Assembly (NCBI RefSeq): GCF_029639405.1
Contig: NZ_CP121274.1
Location: 3,534,001-3,598,000, forward strand
DNA: 64,000 bases
Direction of reading: 5' to 3'
DNA from: Microbacterium proteolyticum
GTDB lineage: Bacteria; Actinomycetota; Actinomycetes; Actinomycetales; Microbacteriaceae
In this document: positions 50,206 to 60,608 of the stretch, piece by piece
Position numbering within the stretch: the first letter of the stretch is position 1
Layout: each line of letters begins with the position of its first letter
Notes under the pieces: generated by a model
Databases searched by the model: none
What the model saw: only the letters and a program-made list of their open reading frames with translations
What the model was told of the DNA's origin: nothing
Translations under genes and position numbers: made by a program

Positions 50206-51993
50206 CTGGAGAACTCCGACGATGCACTGACGCACTGGTGGCGCCGGCTGAGCCTTCGCACGAAGGTCACCGGCGTCACGGTGACGCTGCTGGCCGTCGG
50301 GCTCGTCGCCGCCGGCATCGGCACGCTCGTGTTCCTGCGTACGACGCTCATCAACAACCTCGACGAACAGCTGGGCCAGCAGGCGGCGGGCAACATCGCC
50401 AACAGCATCTTCGTCACCAACGACGTCGAAGGGCAGCTCACCTTCACGCAGGTCGACAACGCCCCGCAGATCGGCTCGATGGTCGTCGTCTACGGTCCTG
50501 ACGGGCAGCGCGTGGCGTTCTACAACGGCACGGCGATGAAGACCGTGCCGCAATTGCCCGAGACCTTCTCGGTCGAGCAGACCTACAGCCAGGTCGACCG
50601 TCGCATCGACCTGGACGACCCGGTCTCCGGGCAGCACTTCATCGCGCGGGTGGGTCTGCTGCAGGTACCGGGCAACAACAGCTTCTACACCCAGATGGTC
50701 ATCCAACCGCTGGCGCCGACCGACCGGATCGTGGCGGCATACGTCGGCATCTACGGTTTCGTGGCGCTGCTGATCCTGATCGCGAGCGCACTGCTCACGC
50801 GTGCCCTGGTGACGCTGACCTTCCGCAGCCTCGGCCAGGTCGAGACGACGGCCATGGACATCGCCGCGGGCGACTTCAGCCAGCGTCTGACGGACATCGT
50901 CCCCGACACCGAGGTGGGCCGACTCAAGGCGGCGATCAACGCGATGCTCGGGCGCATCGACGGCGCCCTGAATCAGCGGGATGCCACGGTCCGGCAGATG
51001 CGCCGGTTCATCGGCGACGCGAGCCACGAACTGCGCACCCCGCTCGTGACCATGCGCGGGTACGCCGAGCTGTACCGGATGGGGGCGATCCGATCCGATG
51101 AGGACGTGGCCCAGGCCATGGAGCGCATCGAGAAGGAAGCCATCCGCATGGGGGCCCTCGTCGAAGACCTCCTCGCGCTCGCGCGCCTCGATGAGAGACG
51201 CGACGTGGCGATCACGACCCTCGACCTGCGTCCCATCGCCCGCGATGCCGCGCTCGACCTCCGCGTGACCTCCCCGCAGCGCGAGGTCACCGTCGACGAC
51301 ACGACCAGCCGCGCCGCCATCGTCCTGCCCGTCATGACGCTCGATCCCGAACTCCCCGCCGAGGACGGTGCGGCGACGCCCGGCCGACGACGGACGGCAC
51401 CGACCACCTCGGCGATGGCGATCGCCGGTGCGACGCTCTCCCGCCTCCGGCGTCGACGCGACGCCGGCGACACCGCGGAGACCGAGCCGGCACCGAAGGG
51501 CCCGGTCGACGCGACCGCGCAGCCGCGGCGGGTGACGAGCCTGGCACCGATCGTCCTCGGTGACGAGAACCGCGTCCGCCAGGTCGTCGCGAACCTCCTC
51601 GGCAATGCCCGCCGGTTCACTCCGGACGACTCCCCCATCGGCTTGCGCGTGGGGGTGGATGCCGAGACCGACATGGGGTGGATCGAGGTCATCGACCACG
51701 GCGAAGGTGTGCCCGAGCAGATCCGCGAGCAGATCTTCCAGCGCTTCTGGCGCGCCGACACCTCGCGCACCCGCGAAACCGGCGGCTCCGGACTCGGCCT
51801 GTCGATCGTGGCATCCATCGTCGACCTGCTGCACGGGAAGGTCGAGGTGGCCGACACCCCCGGCGGTGGCGCGACCTTCCGGGTGTCGCTGCCGCTCGCG
51901 GAGCGTCGGGATGCCAGCGAGCACGCGCTCATCACGACGCAGCCGCTCGAGCGGCTCCCCGAGGCCCTTCGGCCCGAGATCGCCGACGAGTAG
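50206..51993 (+). CDS. Sensor histidine kinase with apparent CTG start and a long internal insert
   Basis: 595 residues if read from the CTG at 50206 (LENSDDALTHWWRRLSLRTKVTG). No ATG, GTG or TTG exists in frame between the previous gene and GTG 50281; GGAG lies at the right distance from the CTG, and the basic segment before the first helix fits such kinases. GTG 50281 would start inside the first membrane helix. Layout: two membrane helices flanking an extracellular sensor of about 130 residues, HAMP, H-box (ASHELRTPLVTM, H274), then a disordered Arg/Pro/Ala insert of about 60 residues (385-445) before the N-box NLLGNARRF and G-box GGSGLGLSIV. Cognate to the preceding response regulator. 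Confidence 0.9.
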   Translation: MENSDDALTHWWRRLSLRTKVTGVTVTLLAVGLVAAGIGTLVFLRTTLINNLDEQLGQQAAGNIANSIFVTNDVEGQLTFTQVDNAPQIGSMVVVYGPDGQRVAFYNGTAMKTVPQLPETFSVEQTYSQVDRRIDLDDPVSGQHFIARVGLLQVPGNNSFYTQMVIQPLAPTDRIVAAYVGIYGFVALLILIASALLTRALVTLTFRSLGQVETTAMDIAAGDFSQRLTDIVPDTEVGRLKAAINAMLGRIDGALNQRDATVRQMRRFIGDASHELRTPLVTMRGYAELYRMGAIRSDEDVAQAMERIEKEAIRMGALVEDLLALARLDERRDVAITTLDLRPIARDAALDLRVTSPQREVTVDDTTSRAAIVLPVMTLDPELPAEDGAATPGRRRTAPTTSAMAIAGATLSRLRRRRDAGDTAETEPAPKGPVDATAQPRRVTSLAPIVLGDENRVRQVVANLLGNARRFTPDDSPIGLRVGVDAETDMGWIEVIDHGEGVPEQIREQIFQRFWRADTSRTRETGGSGLGLSIVASIVDLLHGKVEVADTPGGGATFRVSLPLAERRDASEHALITTQPLERLPEALRPEIADE

Positions 51994-52123
51994 CCCCCGC
52001 AGCGCGGCGCTGGCCCGCGCCGCGCTCCGCTGACTTCGGGCGAATGCCCGCGCCGACCCTGCCCATGCGTACATTCGCGCCAAGTCAACACCGACCGAAG
52101 CCGCCCGCGGCTCGCGCCCCGAC

Positions 52124-52161
52124 GAAAGAACGCCCCCTCCCGAAGGAGGGGGCGTTCTTTC
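52124..52161. terminator. Terminator of groEL and the kinase gene
   Basis: GAAAGAACGCCCCCTCC pairs perfectly with GGAGGGGGCGTTCTTTC over a CGAA tetraloop; 17 pairs between convergent genes. Confidence 0.93.
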
Positions 52162-52177
52162 AGCGCTCAGGCGTGGA

Positions 52178-53863
<1,686 letters not shown>

Positions 53864-53868
53864 TCATT

Positions 53869-53895
53869 CTGGCACTCGCCCCTGGTGAGTGCAAG
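53869..53895. promoter_or_regulatory. CIRCE element 2 (HrcA operator)
   Basis: CTGGCACTC-N9-GAGTGCAAG; more degenerate at the ends but with an intact GCACTC/GAGTGC core, in tandem with element 1. Confidence 0.8.
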
Positions 53896-53920
53896 CCACA
53901 CGACACCCCCGGACACGACG

Positions 53921-53954
53921 ACGCCGCGGCCCCCGTGAACGGGGACCGCGGCGT
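53921..53954. terminator. Terminator downstream of the cold-shock gene
   Basis: ACGCCGCGG pairs with CCGCGGCGT and the inner CCCCGT with ACGGGG, separated by single mismatched bases. It isolates groEL from the cold-shock gene. Confidence 0.85.
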
Positions 53955-53973
53955 GCGGGAAAGTGAGAGGCGG

Positions 53974-54177
53974 TCAGGCGATGAGGCGAACCGACTCGGC
54001 CTGCGGGCCCTTCTGACCGGACCCGACGGTGAACTCGACGGCCTGTCCTTCCTCGAGGACTCGGAAGCCGGACATCTCGATGTTCGAGTAGTGGACGAAG
54101 ACGTCCTGGCCGTCCGTCACGGTGATGAAACCGTAACCCTTCTCGGCGTTGAACCATTTGACGGTGCCTTGGGCCAT
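53974..54177 (-). CDS. cspA: Cold-shock protein, CspA family
   Basis: 67-residue single-domain cold-shock protein: [19 protein letters not shown] with RNP1 KGYGFI and RNP2 DVFVHYSNI, then the conserved [13 protein letters not shown] end. An RNA/ssDNA chaperone of the OB fold. AGGAGAG precedes the ATG at 54177. Separated from groEL by a terminator and from the next upstream gene by about 130 bases, which could hold a structured leader. Confidence 0.95.
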   Translation of the reverse strand: MAQGTVKWFNAEKGYGFITVTDGQDVFVHYSNIEMSGFRVLEEGQAVEFTVGSGQKGPQAESVRLIA

Positions 54178-54311
54178 GCGAACTCTCCTGTTGCTGAACG
54201 ACGTGGTCATCGTAAGCACGGGGAGCCGCGTGATTCCGGCCCGGGAGGCCATTGTTGACACGGCGGCATCCAACTTTTTACGCCGCGGAAACACCGGACG
54301 GCCGCAAGGGC

Positions 54312-54893
54312 TCAGGGGGTGGGCTGAGCCGCCCTGTCGAGACCGATCACCACGACCAGACGCTTCTCGGCGCTTTCGTCGTCGGCGGTGTTCGGATCGT
54401 CGGTGGGTTGGAGGAAGTCGCTCTGCGCGACCTCCGCGCTTCCGATCGCCGCGGCGAGGCCGAGCGCGGCCTGCTCGTCCGCCGAACTCTTGTAGTACAC
54501 GGTCGTGGTGGCGAAGTCGGTCGTGTCGGAGTCGCCCGTCTGGACGGCGTCGCCCGACCACCCGAGGGCCACGATCTGATCCCGGAGGTTGCCCGCGAGG
54601 CCCTCGTCGGCGGTGCCGTTGAGGACGACCACCGAGTAGGAGGTGTCGATGGCCGGCGGAGTGGTCTCGGCCACGGTCGGCGTCGGCTCGGGATCGGACG
54701 ACAACGAGATCCGCCCGGATGCCACGAGCACCCCGAAGATCCCGACGACGATGAGGACGATCGTTGCCAGCGCGGCCCAGAGGAAGACGAGCCACCCGCG
54801 CGAGCGAGGGCGCTCCGCCCGGTGGGCGCCGACGCGGCCGTCACCGTCCGGAAGGTCGTCGAAGCGATCCCGCGGGAAGGTCGATCTGGGCAT
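54312..54893 (-). CDS. Membrane-anchored LytR_C-domain protein
   Basis: 193 residues: a cytoplasmic N-terminus of about 35 residues, one membrane helix ([25 protein letters not shown]), and an extracellular LytR C-terminal domain ([23 protein letters not shown], about residues 84-106; [20 protein letters not shown]). LytR_C domains are found on cell-wall-associated proteins of unknown function. ATG at 54893 has TAACAT six bases upstream and no ribosome-binding site. The DUF3263 gene lies just upstream on the same strand. Confidence 0.9.
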   Translation of the reverse strand: MPRSTFPRDRFDDLPDGDGRVGAHRAERPRSRGWLVFLWAALATIVLIVVGIFGVLVASGRISLSSDPEPTPTVAETTPPAIDTSYSVVVLNGTADEGLAGNLRDQIVALGWSGDAVQTGDSDTTDFATTTVYYKSSADEQAALGLAAAIGSAEVAQSDFLQPTDDPNTADDESAEKRLVVVIGLDRAAQPTP

Positions 54894-54899
54894 TGGACG

Positions 54900-54905
54900 A
54901 TGTTA
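54900..54905 (-). promoter_or_regulatory. -10 hexamer of the LytR_C gene
   Basis: TAACAT on the minus strand, six bases before the ATG at 54893; leaderless geometry. Confidence 0.55.
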
Positions 54906-54928
54906 CCGGTCGGTTCCCCAGCGTCCGA

Positions 54929-55183
54929 TCAGCGTGACGCCGTGCGCCCGAGGCGCGTGCGGTGCTGCTCGGCGGCCTCGTCCCGGCGGCGGCGGAGGCG
55001 CCGCACCAGCATCGGGTCGTGCGCCAGCGCCTCTGGGTCGTCGAGCAGACGCCCGAGCAGCTGGTAGTACCGGGCGGGCGCGAGGTCGAACTCCGCGCGG
55101 ATCGCCTCTTCCTTCGCGCCGCCGTGGCGACGCCACTCACCTTCGAACGCGAGGAACGCGCGGTCACGGTCGGAGAGAGGCAC
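54929..55183 (-). CDS. DUF3263 protein
   Basis: 84-residue actinobacterial DUF3263 protein: LSDRDRAFLAFEGEWRRHGG, then KEEAIRAEFDLAPARYYQLLGRLLDDPEAL, an HTH-like helical region, and an Arg-rich C-terminus (RRLRRRRDEA). Possibly a small DNA-binding protein; function unknown. It is almost always next to LytR_C and groEL/csp genes in actinobacteria. The GTG start has TAGCGT six bases upstream (leaderless geometry). Confidence 0.92.
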   Translation of the reverse strand: MPLSDRDRAFLAFEGEWRRHGGAKEEAIRAEFDLAPARYYQLLGRLLDDPEALAHDPMLVRRLRRRRDEAAEQHRTRLGRTASR

Positions 55184-55189
55184 GACCTC

Positions 55190-55195
55190 ACGCTA
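55190..55195 (-). promoter_or_regulatory. -10 hexamer of the DUF3263 gene
   Basis: TAGCGT on the minus strand, six bases before the GTG at 55183. It overlaps the stop region of the upstream DUF2332 gene. Confidence 0.55.
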
Positions 55196-56185
55196 CTGCG
55201 CGCGGAAGGCGGATCCCGGATGCCACGCCACCCAAGCTCCGAGCGGGTCGACGCTGGCGAGGACCTCCCCGTCCAGCGCGAGCGCGAAGCCCCCCGGACG
55301 GAGGTCGGGCGTCTCGTTCCACGCATCGTGGAGGCCCGCGGCATCCAGGGTGACCCACCGCCCCGCGGCACGCGCGGCCGCGATGACGTCTCCGCGGTGA
55401 CGCCGCGGCACGTGCGCGAGGACACCGGGCGTGGTGACGACCAGGGTCGCATCGCGCGGGGCGAGCGCCGCGAGCGCCGGGAGCGCCGCGGCCCCGTCCC
55501 CCTCGACGAGGAGGGGCGGATCGCCTGCGGCGATGTCGAGGGCCGCGGTGATCCGCTCGCGGCGGCCCTCCTCCCCCGGCCACACCAGCCCGGTGAGCCA
55601 GGCGCGATCGCGCGCATCCCGCGCGTCGAGCGGCTCGAGGTCGATCCCCGCCCGCCACACGACCTCGGGGAGGCGCAGCGGAGGGTCGCCCTCGATCTCG
55701 GACTCCAGCACCACCGGGCTCGGTCCGTCCGACGGGTCGAGGATCTGCACGGCGCCGTCCGAGGCGCGGAAGCGGTACGAGTACCGGTCGGGGTACAGGC
55801 AGAGTCCCGCACTGGCGCCGATCTCGATCAGCGCGATCGGCCCCTCGATGAGCGACAGCGCCGGCAGCAGCGCGGCGCATCGCAGCGGTTCGTTCGTCTG
55901 GAGGGTCCGCCCAGTGCACTCGTCGACGATCGCGTCGGCGTGCGCGACGACCCACGCGGCCCATCGATCCCCCGTCTCCATCGGCGCGCCGAGCAGACGC
56001 ATGACCGCGAAGACGAGCGGCGGCTGGCGATGCGTGTCCGGGATCCGCGCCAGCACCTCGGCGACATCCGGATCGATCTCGACCCGTCGCGCCCAGTCCT
56101 GGTACACGCGGGAGCGGCCGCGCGCTTCGTCGCGGGCGAACCGCCCGTAGCGGTCGACGACGGCGGTCACGGCATCCTGGTCCAC
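55193..56185 (-). CDS. DUF2332 domain protein (methyltransferase-like)
   Basis: 330-residue DUF2332 protein. Visible family stretches: VVDRYGRFARDEARGRSRVYQ at the N-terminus, RCAALLPALSLIEGPIALIEIGASAGLCL (about residues 95-123, with a Rossmann-like E-x-G-x-S-A-G loop resembling a SAM site), and GDPPLLVEGDGAAALPALAAL. Biochemical function unknown. The GTG at 56185 is supported by GATAAT six bases upstream; a longer upstream frame overlaps msrB and is a shadow. Divergent from msrB. Confidence 0.9.
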   Translation of the reverse strand: MDQDAVTAVVDRYGRFARDEARGRSRVYQDWARRVEIDPDVAEVLARIPDTHRQPPLVFAVMRLLGAPMETGDRWAAWVVAHADAIVDECTGRTLQTNEPLRCAALLPALSLIEGPIALIEIGASAGLCLYPDRYSYRFRASDGAVQILDPSDGPSPVVLESEIEGDPPLRLPEVVWRAGIDLEPLDARDARDRAWLTGLVWPGEEGRRERITAALDIAAGDPPLLVEGDGAAALPALAALAPRDATLVVTTPGVLAHVPRRHRGDVIAAARAAGRWVTLDAAGLHDAWNETPDLRPGGFALALDGEVLASVDPLGAWVAWHPGSAFRAQ

Positions 56186-56191
56186 CCCGCG

Positions 56192-56197
56192 ATTATC
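56192..56197 (-). promoter_or_regulatory. -10 hexamer of the DUF2332 gene
   Basis: GATAAT on the minus strand, six bases before the GTG at 56185; leaderless geometry. Confidence 0.5.
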
Positions 56198-56257
56198 GCG
56201 CCACGGGCATCGCGCGTCCTGGACACGAGACAATGGAGGGGACGAAGGAGACCATCC

Positions 56258-56665
56258 ATGACCTACGCCGTCGAAAAGTCCGACGACCAGTGGCGGGCAG
56301 AGCTGACGCCCGACCAGTACGCGGTCCTGCGCCAGGCCGGCACCGAGCGCGCCTGGACGGGCGAGCTGCTCGATGAGAGCCGCGCCGGCCTCTACGCGTG
56401 CGCCGCGTGCGGCGCCGAGCTGTTCCAGAGCGGCACCAAGTTCGACTCGCACTGCGGGTGGCCGAGCTTCTACGAGTCGGTGCGCCCCGAGGCCGTCGAA
56501 CTGATCGAGGACAACAGCCACGGCATGCAGCGCACCGAGGTGCGCTGCGCGAACTGCGGCTCGCACCTGGGCCACGTCTTCCCCGACGGGTTCGGGACGC
56601 CCACCGGTGACCGCTACTGCATGAACTCGCTGTCGCTGAACTTCACCCCCGTCGACGAGGCATGA
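56258..56665 (+). CDS. msrB: Peptide-methionine (R)-S-oxide reductase
   Basis: 135-residue MsrB, full length. Zinc is held by two CxxC pairs (CAACG near residue 48 and CANCG near 95), substrate contacts are in FDSHCGWPSFYE, and the catalytic Cys is in GDRYCMNSLSLNF at the C-terminus; HLGHVFPDG is also diagnostic. Repairs methionine-R-sulfoxide in proteins. GAAGGAG stands eight bases before the ATG. ATGA overlap couples it to the nitroreductase gene. Confidence 0.96.
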   Translation: MTYAVEKSDDQWRAELTPDQYAVLRQAGTERAWTGELLDESRAGLYACAACGAELFQSGTKFDSHCGWPSFYESVRPEAVELIEDNSHGMQRTEVRCANCGSHLGHVFPDGFGTPTGDRYCMNSLSLNFTPVDEA

Positions 56666-57231
56666 GCGCGCTCGAGGCGATGCGCGACCGCCGGTCGTGG
56701 TCGAAGGTCACCGATCTCGCCCCCACCGGACCCGAGCTCGAGGCGTTCGTCGCGGCGGCCGGTCGCGTGGCCGACCACAAGTCGCTGCGTCCGTGGCGGC
56801 TCATCGAGATCCGCGGAGCCGACCGCGACGTGCTCGCGCGCGCCCTGAATCGAGCGGATGGCAAGAAGGGCCTGTCCTCGAAGCCGCGTCGCGCACCGCT
56901 CATCATCGCCGTGGTCGCCGATCTCAGCTCGAAGAAGATCCCCGCGTGGGAGCAGGAGGCCGTCGCCTCCGGCGTCGCCCACATGCTGAGTCTCGCTCTC
57001 GACGAGGCAGGGTTCGGCGTGTTCTGGCGCACCGACGACAACACCCGCAGCAAGGTGCTCGCCAAGGCCCACGGCCTCGCGAAGGGCGAAGTCCTGCTCG
57101 GCTGGCTGTACGTCGGTGGCAAGCCGGTGCGTTCCCGACCCACTCGGCGCAAGACCGTGGATGCCGCGAAGCACCTGTCCCGGATGCCGGGAGGCAAGAA
57201 GCGTCGGAAGGTCGACGAGGCGCGCCTCTGA
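56662..57231 (+). CDS. Nitroreductase-family flavoprotein
   Basis: 189-residue NAD(P)H-flavin oxidoreductase of the nitroreductase fold. RRSWSKVTDLAPTGPELEAFVAAA (about residues 9-32) is the FMN-binding start, DHKSLRPWRLIEI the second FMN segment, and EAGFGVFWRTDD with KGEVLLGWLYVG the C-terminal part. The last 25 residues are Lys/Arg-rich. ATG overlaps the msrB stop, so the two act in one operon, probably in redox defence. Substrate unknown. Confidence 0.92.
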   Translation: MSALEAMRDRRSWSKVTDLAPTGPELEAFVAAAGRVADHKSLRPWRLIEIRGADRDVLARALNRADGKKGLSSKPRRAPLIIAVVADLSSKKIPAWEQEAVASGVAHMLSLALDEAGFGVFWRTDDNTRSKVLAKAHGLAKGEVLLGWLYVGGKPVRSRPTRRKTVDAAKHLSRMPGGKKRRKVDEARL

Positions 57232-57252
57232 CCCGTCGTCGTGGCGGCGGCC

Positions 57253-58197
57253 TCAGCGGGGGCGCCGACGGCGCCACGGCAGCGCCGCCACGACGACACC
57301 GACGATCGCCACGGACGCGGCGAGCACGGCGATCGGCGTCGCCGGTGCCGCCGGCGCGGGCCAGACGGCATCCAGGACGACCGAGGTCGTGAGCAGGCCG
57401 ACGACGGATCCGAGTCCCAGCAGCAGGACACCCGTGCGCTGCACGATCACCGACGACAGGAAGATGTAGACCACCCCGACCGTTCCCCCGAGGTACAGCC
57501 ATGGATCGGCGGGAAGGGCGCGTGGCGGCCCGACGATCGCGATGTGGACGAGCCCCGCGACGATGAGCACCGCCGTTCCGCCCGCGAAGTTCACGACCGT
57601 CGCCGCGAGGGGGCTCTGCACGCGCAGGCGCAGACGACCGTTCGTCCCCTGTTGCCACGCGACGCCGGCGCCCGCGATCACGGGGACGATCAGCATCCAG
57701 ACCGGGATGCCGCCCACCCCGTCGCCCGTCAGCGAGACGCCGACTCCGGCGAGCGCCAACACGGCCCCGACGATCCGGCGGACGGTCACCGGAACCACTC
57801 CGGCCGGGCCGTGTCCGATGCGGTCGAGCAGCAGCCCGCCGGTGGTCTGGCCGGCGACGAATCCCACGGTGAACAGGGCGACGCCGATGGTCGCGACCGC
57901 GAGGCCCTGGCACGCGACGGTGAACGCCCCCGCGGCCCCGCCCCACAGCATCCAGGCGGGGACCGAGTGTTCGCGGACGCCTGCGACCAGACGCGCCAGC
58001 CCGGCGCGCCCCGCGGGGAGTGCCGCAGCGATCAGGAGCACCACGACCAGTCCCGATCCGAACGAGATCCCGCCCGCCAGCACGCCGTCGCCGATCTCGG
58101 CGCCGAGCGATCCGTTGACGCGGGCCTGCACGGCGGTGAGTGCACCGATCAGGACGGCTCCGATGACGGCGATCCCCGGTGATAGTCGTGGCGACAT
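57253..58197 (-). CDS. DMT-family (YdcZ/DUF606-like) transporter
   Basis: 314-residue membrane protein with about ten hydrophobic segments arranged as two homologous halves, each resembling a YdcZ unit (GALTAVQARVNGSLG in the first half; QQGTNGRLRLRVQSPLAATVVNFAGG in the second). A fused DUF606 drug/metabolite transporter; substrate unknown. AAGAGGA precedes the ATG. Convergent with the nitroreductase gene and divergent from the GH13 gene. Confidence 0.9.
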   Translation of the reverse strand: MSPRLSPGIAVIGAVLIGALTAVQARVNGSLGAEIGDGVLAGGISFGSGLVVVLLIAAALPAGRAGLARLVAGVREHSVPAWMLWGGAAGAFTVACQGLAVATIGVALFTVGFVAGQTTGGLLLDRIGHGPAGVVPVTVRRIVGAVLALAGVGVSLTGDGVGGIPVWMLIVPVIAGAGVAWQQGTNGRLRLRVQSPLAATVVNFAGGTAVLIVAGLVHIAIVGPPRALPADPWLYLGGTVGVVYIFLSSVIVQRTGVLLLGLGSVVGLLTTSVVLDAVWPAPAAPATPIAVLAASVAIVGVVVAALPWRRRRPR

Positions 58198-58282
58198 GGA
58201 TCCTCTTCCCTGGGCACCGCTCGCGTCGAGGGCCGTCGTCGATCGTACGTGCCCGCGTGCCGATGTGGACCGGACGGCCCGG

Positions 58283-60190
58283 ATGCGCGAGGCTTTCCGC
58301 GTGCCTCACCTCACCGCCGGCCCCGATGACGTCGCCGCAATCCTGTCCCAGCTGACCGCTGCGCGCGCGGACCGCGAGTTCCTCGCGAATGTCGAGATGC
58401 ATCTCCCCCGGCTGCATGACCTGTTCCGACGCCTGTACGGCGACCGCCCCGACGGTCTCGAGCGTCTCGCCTCGGTCGTCGACCTCGCCCGCAGGTCGTG
58501 GACCGAGCGCCCCGCGGGACTCAGGGACGTCGATCGAGAACGGGCGAGCGCACCGGACTGGTTCGAGAGCGAGCGGATGCTCGGTGGGGTCTGCTACGTC
58601 GACCGGTACGCCGGTGGGCTCCGCGGCATCCGCGAGTCCATCCCGTACTTCCGCGAGCTGGGGCTCACCTACCTGCACCTCATGCCGCTGTTCGAGAGCC
58701 CCGAGGGCAACAGCGACGGGGGCTACGCGGTGTCGAGCTACCGCCGGGTGAACCCGGCGCTCGGCACGATGGAGGAGCTCGCCGAGCTGGCCGCGGAACT
58801 GCGCCACGCCGGGATCTCGCTCGTCGTGGACTTCATCTTCAACCACACCAGCGACGAGCACGAGTGGGCGCGGAAGGCCGTGTCCGGGGAGGCGGGCTAC
58901 GAGGACTTCTACCTCATCTACCCCGACCGCGAGATGCCCGACGCCTACGAACGGACCACGCGCGAGATCTTCCCCGACGACCACGCCGGCTCCTTCGTGC
59001 AACTGCCGGACGGCCGGTGGATCTGGGCGACGTTCTACCACTTCCAGTGGGACCTCAACTACGCCAATCCCGCGGTGTTCGAGGCGATGGCCGGCGAGAT
59101 GCTGTTCCTCGCGAATCAGGGCGTGGAGATCCTGCGGATGGATGCCGTGGCCTTCATCTGGAAACGGCTGGGCACGACGTGCGAGTCGCTGCCCGAGGCG
59201 CACCTCCTGCTGCAGGCGTTCAACGCGGTGCTGCGGATGGCCGCGCCGAGCCTGCTGTTCAAGTCCGAGGCGATCGTCCGCCCCGACGAAGTGGTCTCGT
59301 ACATCTCCCCCGACGAGTGCCAGCTGTCGTACAACCCGCTGCAGATGGCGCTCACCTGGGAGGCTCTCGCCACCCGCGACGGACGCCTCCTGCAGCAGGC
59401 CCTCGAACGCCGACACGCCCTGCCCGAGGGCACCGCGTGGGTGAACTACGTGCGCAGCCACGACGACATCGGTTGGACGTTCGCCGACGAGGATGCGGAA
59501 GAGCTCGGCATCCAGGGGTATCCGCACCGGCGCTTCCTCAACGACTTCTACGTGGGACGCGTGGAGGGGTCGTTCTCGCGCGGGGTTCCGTTCCAGGAGA
59601 ACCCGCGCACCGGCGACGCGCGCATCACCGGAACCACTGCGTCTCTCGCGGGGATCGAGGCCGGAGATGCGGGTGGCGAGGACCGGGTGATCCTCGCGCA
59701 CGCGCTGGCGCTGTCCACCGGGGGCGTTCCGCTGCTCTACCTCGGTGACGAGGTCGCGCAGCTCAACGACTACTCCTATCGCCGCAACCGCGCCGAGGCC
59801 GGAGACAGTCGGTGGGTGCACCGCCCGCACCGCCCCGAGCAGAACTACGCCGACCGGACGGATGCCACGACCCCCGCCGGCCGCGTGTTCTCCCGACTCA
59901 CGCGGCTCATCGACGTCCGCCGGTCGACGCCCGAACTCGCCGGCAACGAGCTCATCGCGTTCGACGCGCACGTCGACTCGGTCGTGGCGTTCCTTCGCCC
60001 CGGTGATGCCGGCACCGCCGTGCTCGTGCTCGCGAACGTCGCCGACCACGCCGTCGAGATCGACGCGCTGACCCTCTCGGGCCTGGAGCCGGATGCCATC
60101 GACCTCCTCGCCGACCGGCCCATCCCGCTCGCCGGCGGGCTGACCGTGCCGGCCCACGGGGTGCTGTGGTTGCGGGTGGGGCTGCGCTGA
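58283..60190 (+). CDS. Amylosucrase-like GH13 enzyme
   Basis: 635 residues. N-terminal helical domain followed by a GH13 TIM barrel with its motifs: VVDFIFNHTSDEHEWA (region I), EILRMDAVAFIWKRLGT with nucleophile Asp (region II), LLFKSEAIV with the acid/base Glu (region III) and YVRSHDDIGW with the transition-state Asp (region IV). QWDLNYANPAVFE and the N-terminal domain are typical of amylosucrase/sucrose hydrolase. No signal peptide, so cytoplasmic. It makes alpha-glucan from sucrose or hydrolyses sucrose. Start uncertain: ATG 58283, GTG 58265 and ATG 58196 are possible; the first avoids overlap with the divergent gene. Confidence 0.88.
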   Translation: MREAFRVPHLTAGPDDVAAILSQLTAARADREFLANVEMHLPRLHDLFRRLYGDRPDGLERLASVVDLARRSWTERPAGLRDVDRERASAPDWFESERMLGGVCYVDRYAGGLRGIRESIPYFRELGLTYLHLMPLFESPEGNSDGGYAVSSYRRVNPALGTMEELAELAAELRHAGISLVVDFIFNHTSDEHEWARKAVSGEAGYEDFYLIYPDREMPDAYERTTREIFPDDHAGSFVQLPDGRWIWATFYHFQWDLNYANPAVFEAMAGEMLFLANQGVEILRMDAVAFIWKRLGTTCESLPEAHLLLQAFNAVLRMAAPSLLFKSEAIVRPDEVVSYISPDECQLSYNPLQMALTWEALATRDGRLLQQALERRHALPEGTAWVNYVRSHDDIGWTFADEDAEELGIQGYPHRRFLNDFYVGRVEGSFSRGVPFQENPRTGDARITGTTASLAGIEAGDAGGEDRVILAHALALSTGGVPLLYLGDEVAQLNDYSYRRNRAEAGDSRWVHRPHRPEQNYADRTDATTPAGRVFSRLTRLIDVRRSTPELAGNELIAFDAHVDSVVAFLRPGDAGTAVLVLANVADHAVEIDALTLSGLEPDAIDLLADRPIPLAGGLTVPAHGVLWLRVGLR

Positions 60191-60353
60191 CGGGCGAGGG
60201 AATTTGCTGATCGAGGGAGCGTGTCCCCCGAACGGTCTACATCAAATCCCGTCGGTCCGGCATAGTAGAACGTCACGGGTAGACGAGCCCCGGTCGTGCA
60301 CCCATGGGGGGCTGCATCCGCGACTGGTGCCGCTGACCAGCCGGGGGGCGCTG

Positions 60354-60608
60354 ATGAACATGGAACCGTTCTACGTCGAAGTGGAGCGACTGTCGCGGAC
60401 GCGGTGGAAGTGGTCGGGTTGGGATGCCGGCGGCCCCGCCGTCGCGCACGGGTACAGCCGTACCGAGGCGCGGGCGCACGCTGACGCGCGGGAGTGGATG
60501 AAGCGCCGCTTTGCAGAGCGCGACACTCCGCCGCGCACCTCATCCGACCCCGACCCCACCCACGATCGCGACGGTACGGTCAACCCGCCGCTTCCACCCC
60601 GGGGATGA
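60354..60608 (+). CDS. Small hypothetical protein
   Basis: 84 residues, no recognised domain. The N-terminal 50 residues look folded (FYVEVERLSRTRWKWSGWDAGG, then a helix EARAHADAREWMKRRF); the rest is Pro/Asp/Thr-rich. GGGGGGC stands before ATG 60354. Its last 29 bases overlap the end of the convergent acyltransferase gene, which argues for caution, but composition and start context support a real gene. Confidence 0.55.
   Translation: MNMEPFYVEVERLSRTRWKWSGWDAGGPAVAHGYSRTEARAHADAREWMKRRFAERDTPPRTSSDPDPTHDRDGTVNPPLPPRG

Noticed and set aside
56924..60157. Long minus-strand open frame opposite the GH13 enzyme and the DMT gene
   Set aside because: No domain and it runs across several genes on both strands; shadow of the GH13 coding sequence.
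60204..60353. Longer version of the small hypothetical protein from 60204
   Set aside because: The upstream 50 residues are Cys/Pro/His-rich intergenic-like sequence; the ribosome-binding site is at 60354.
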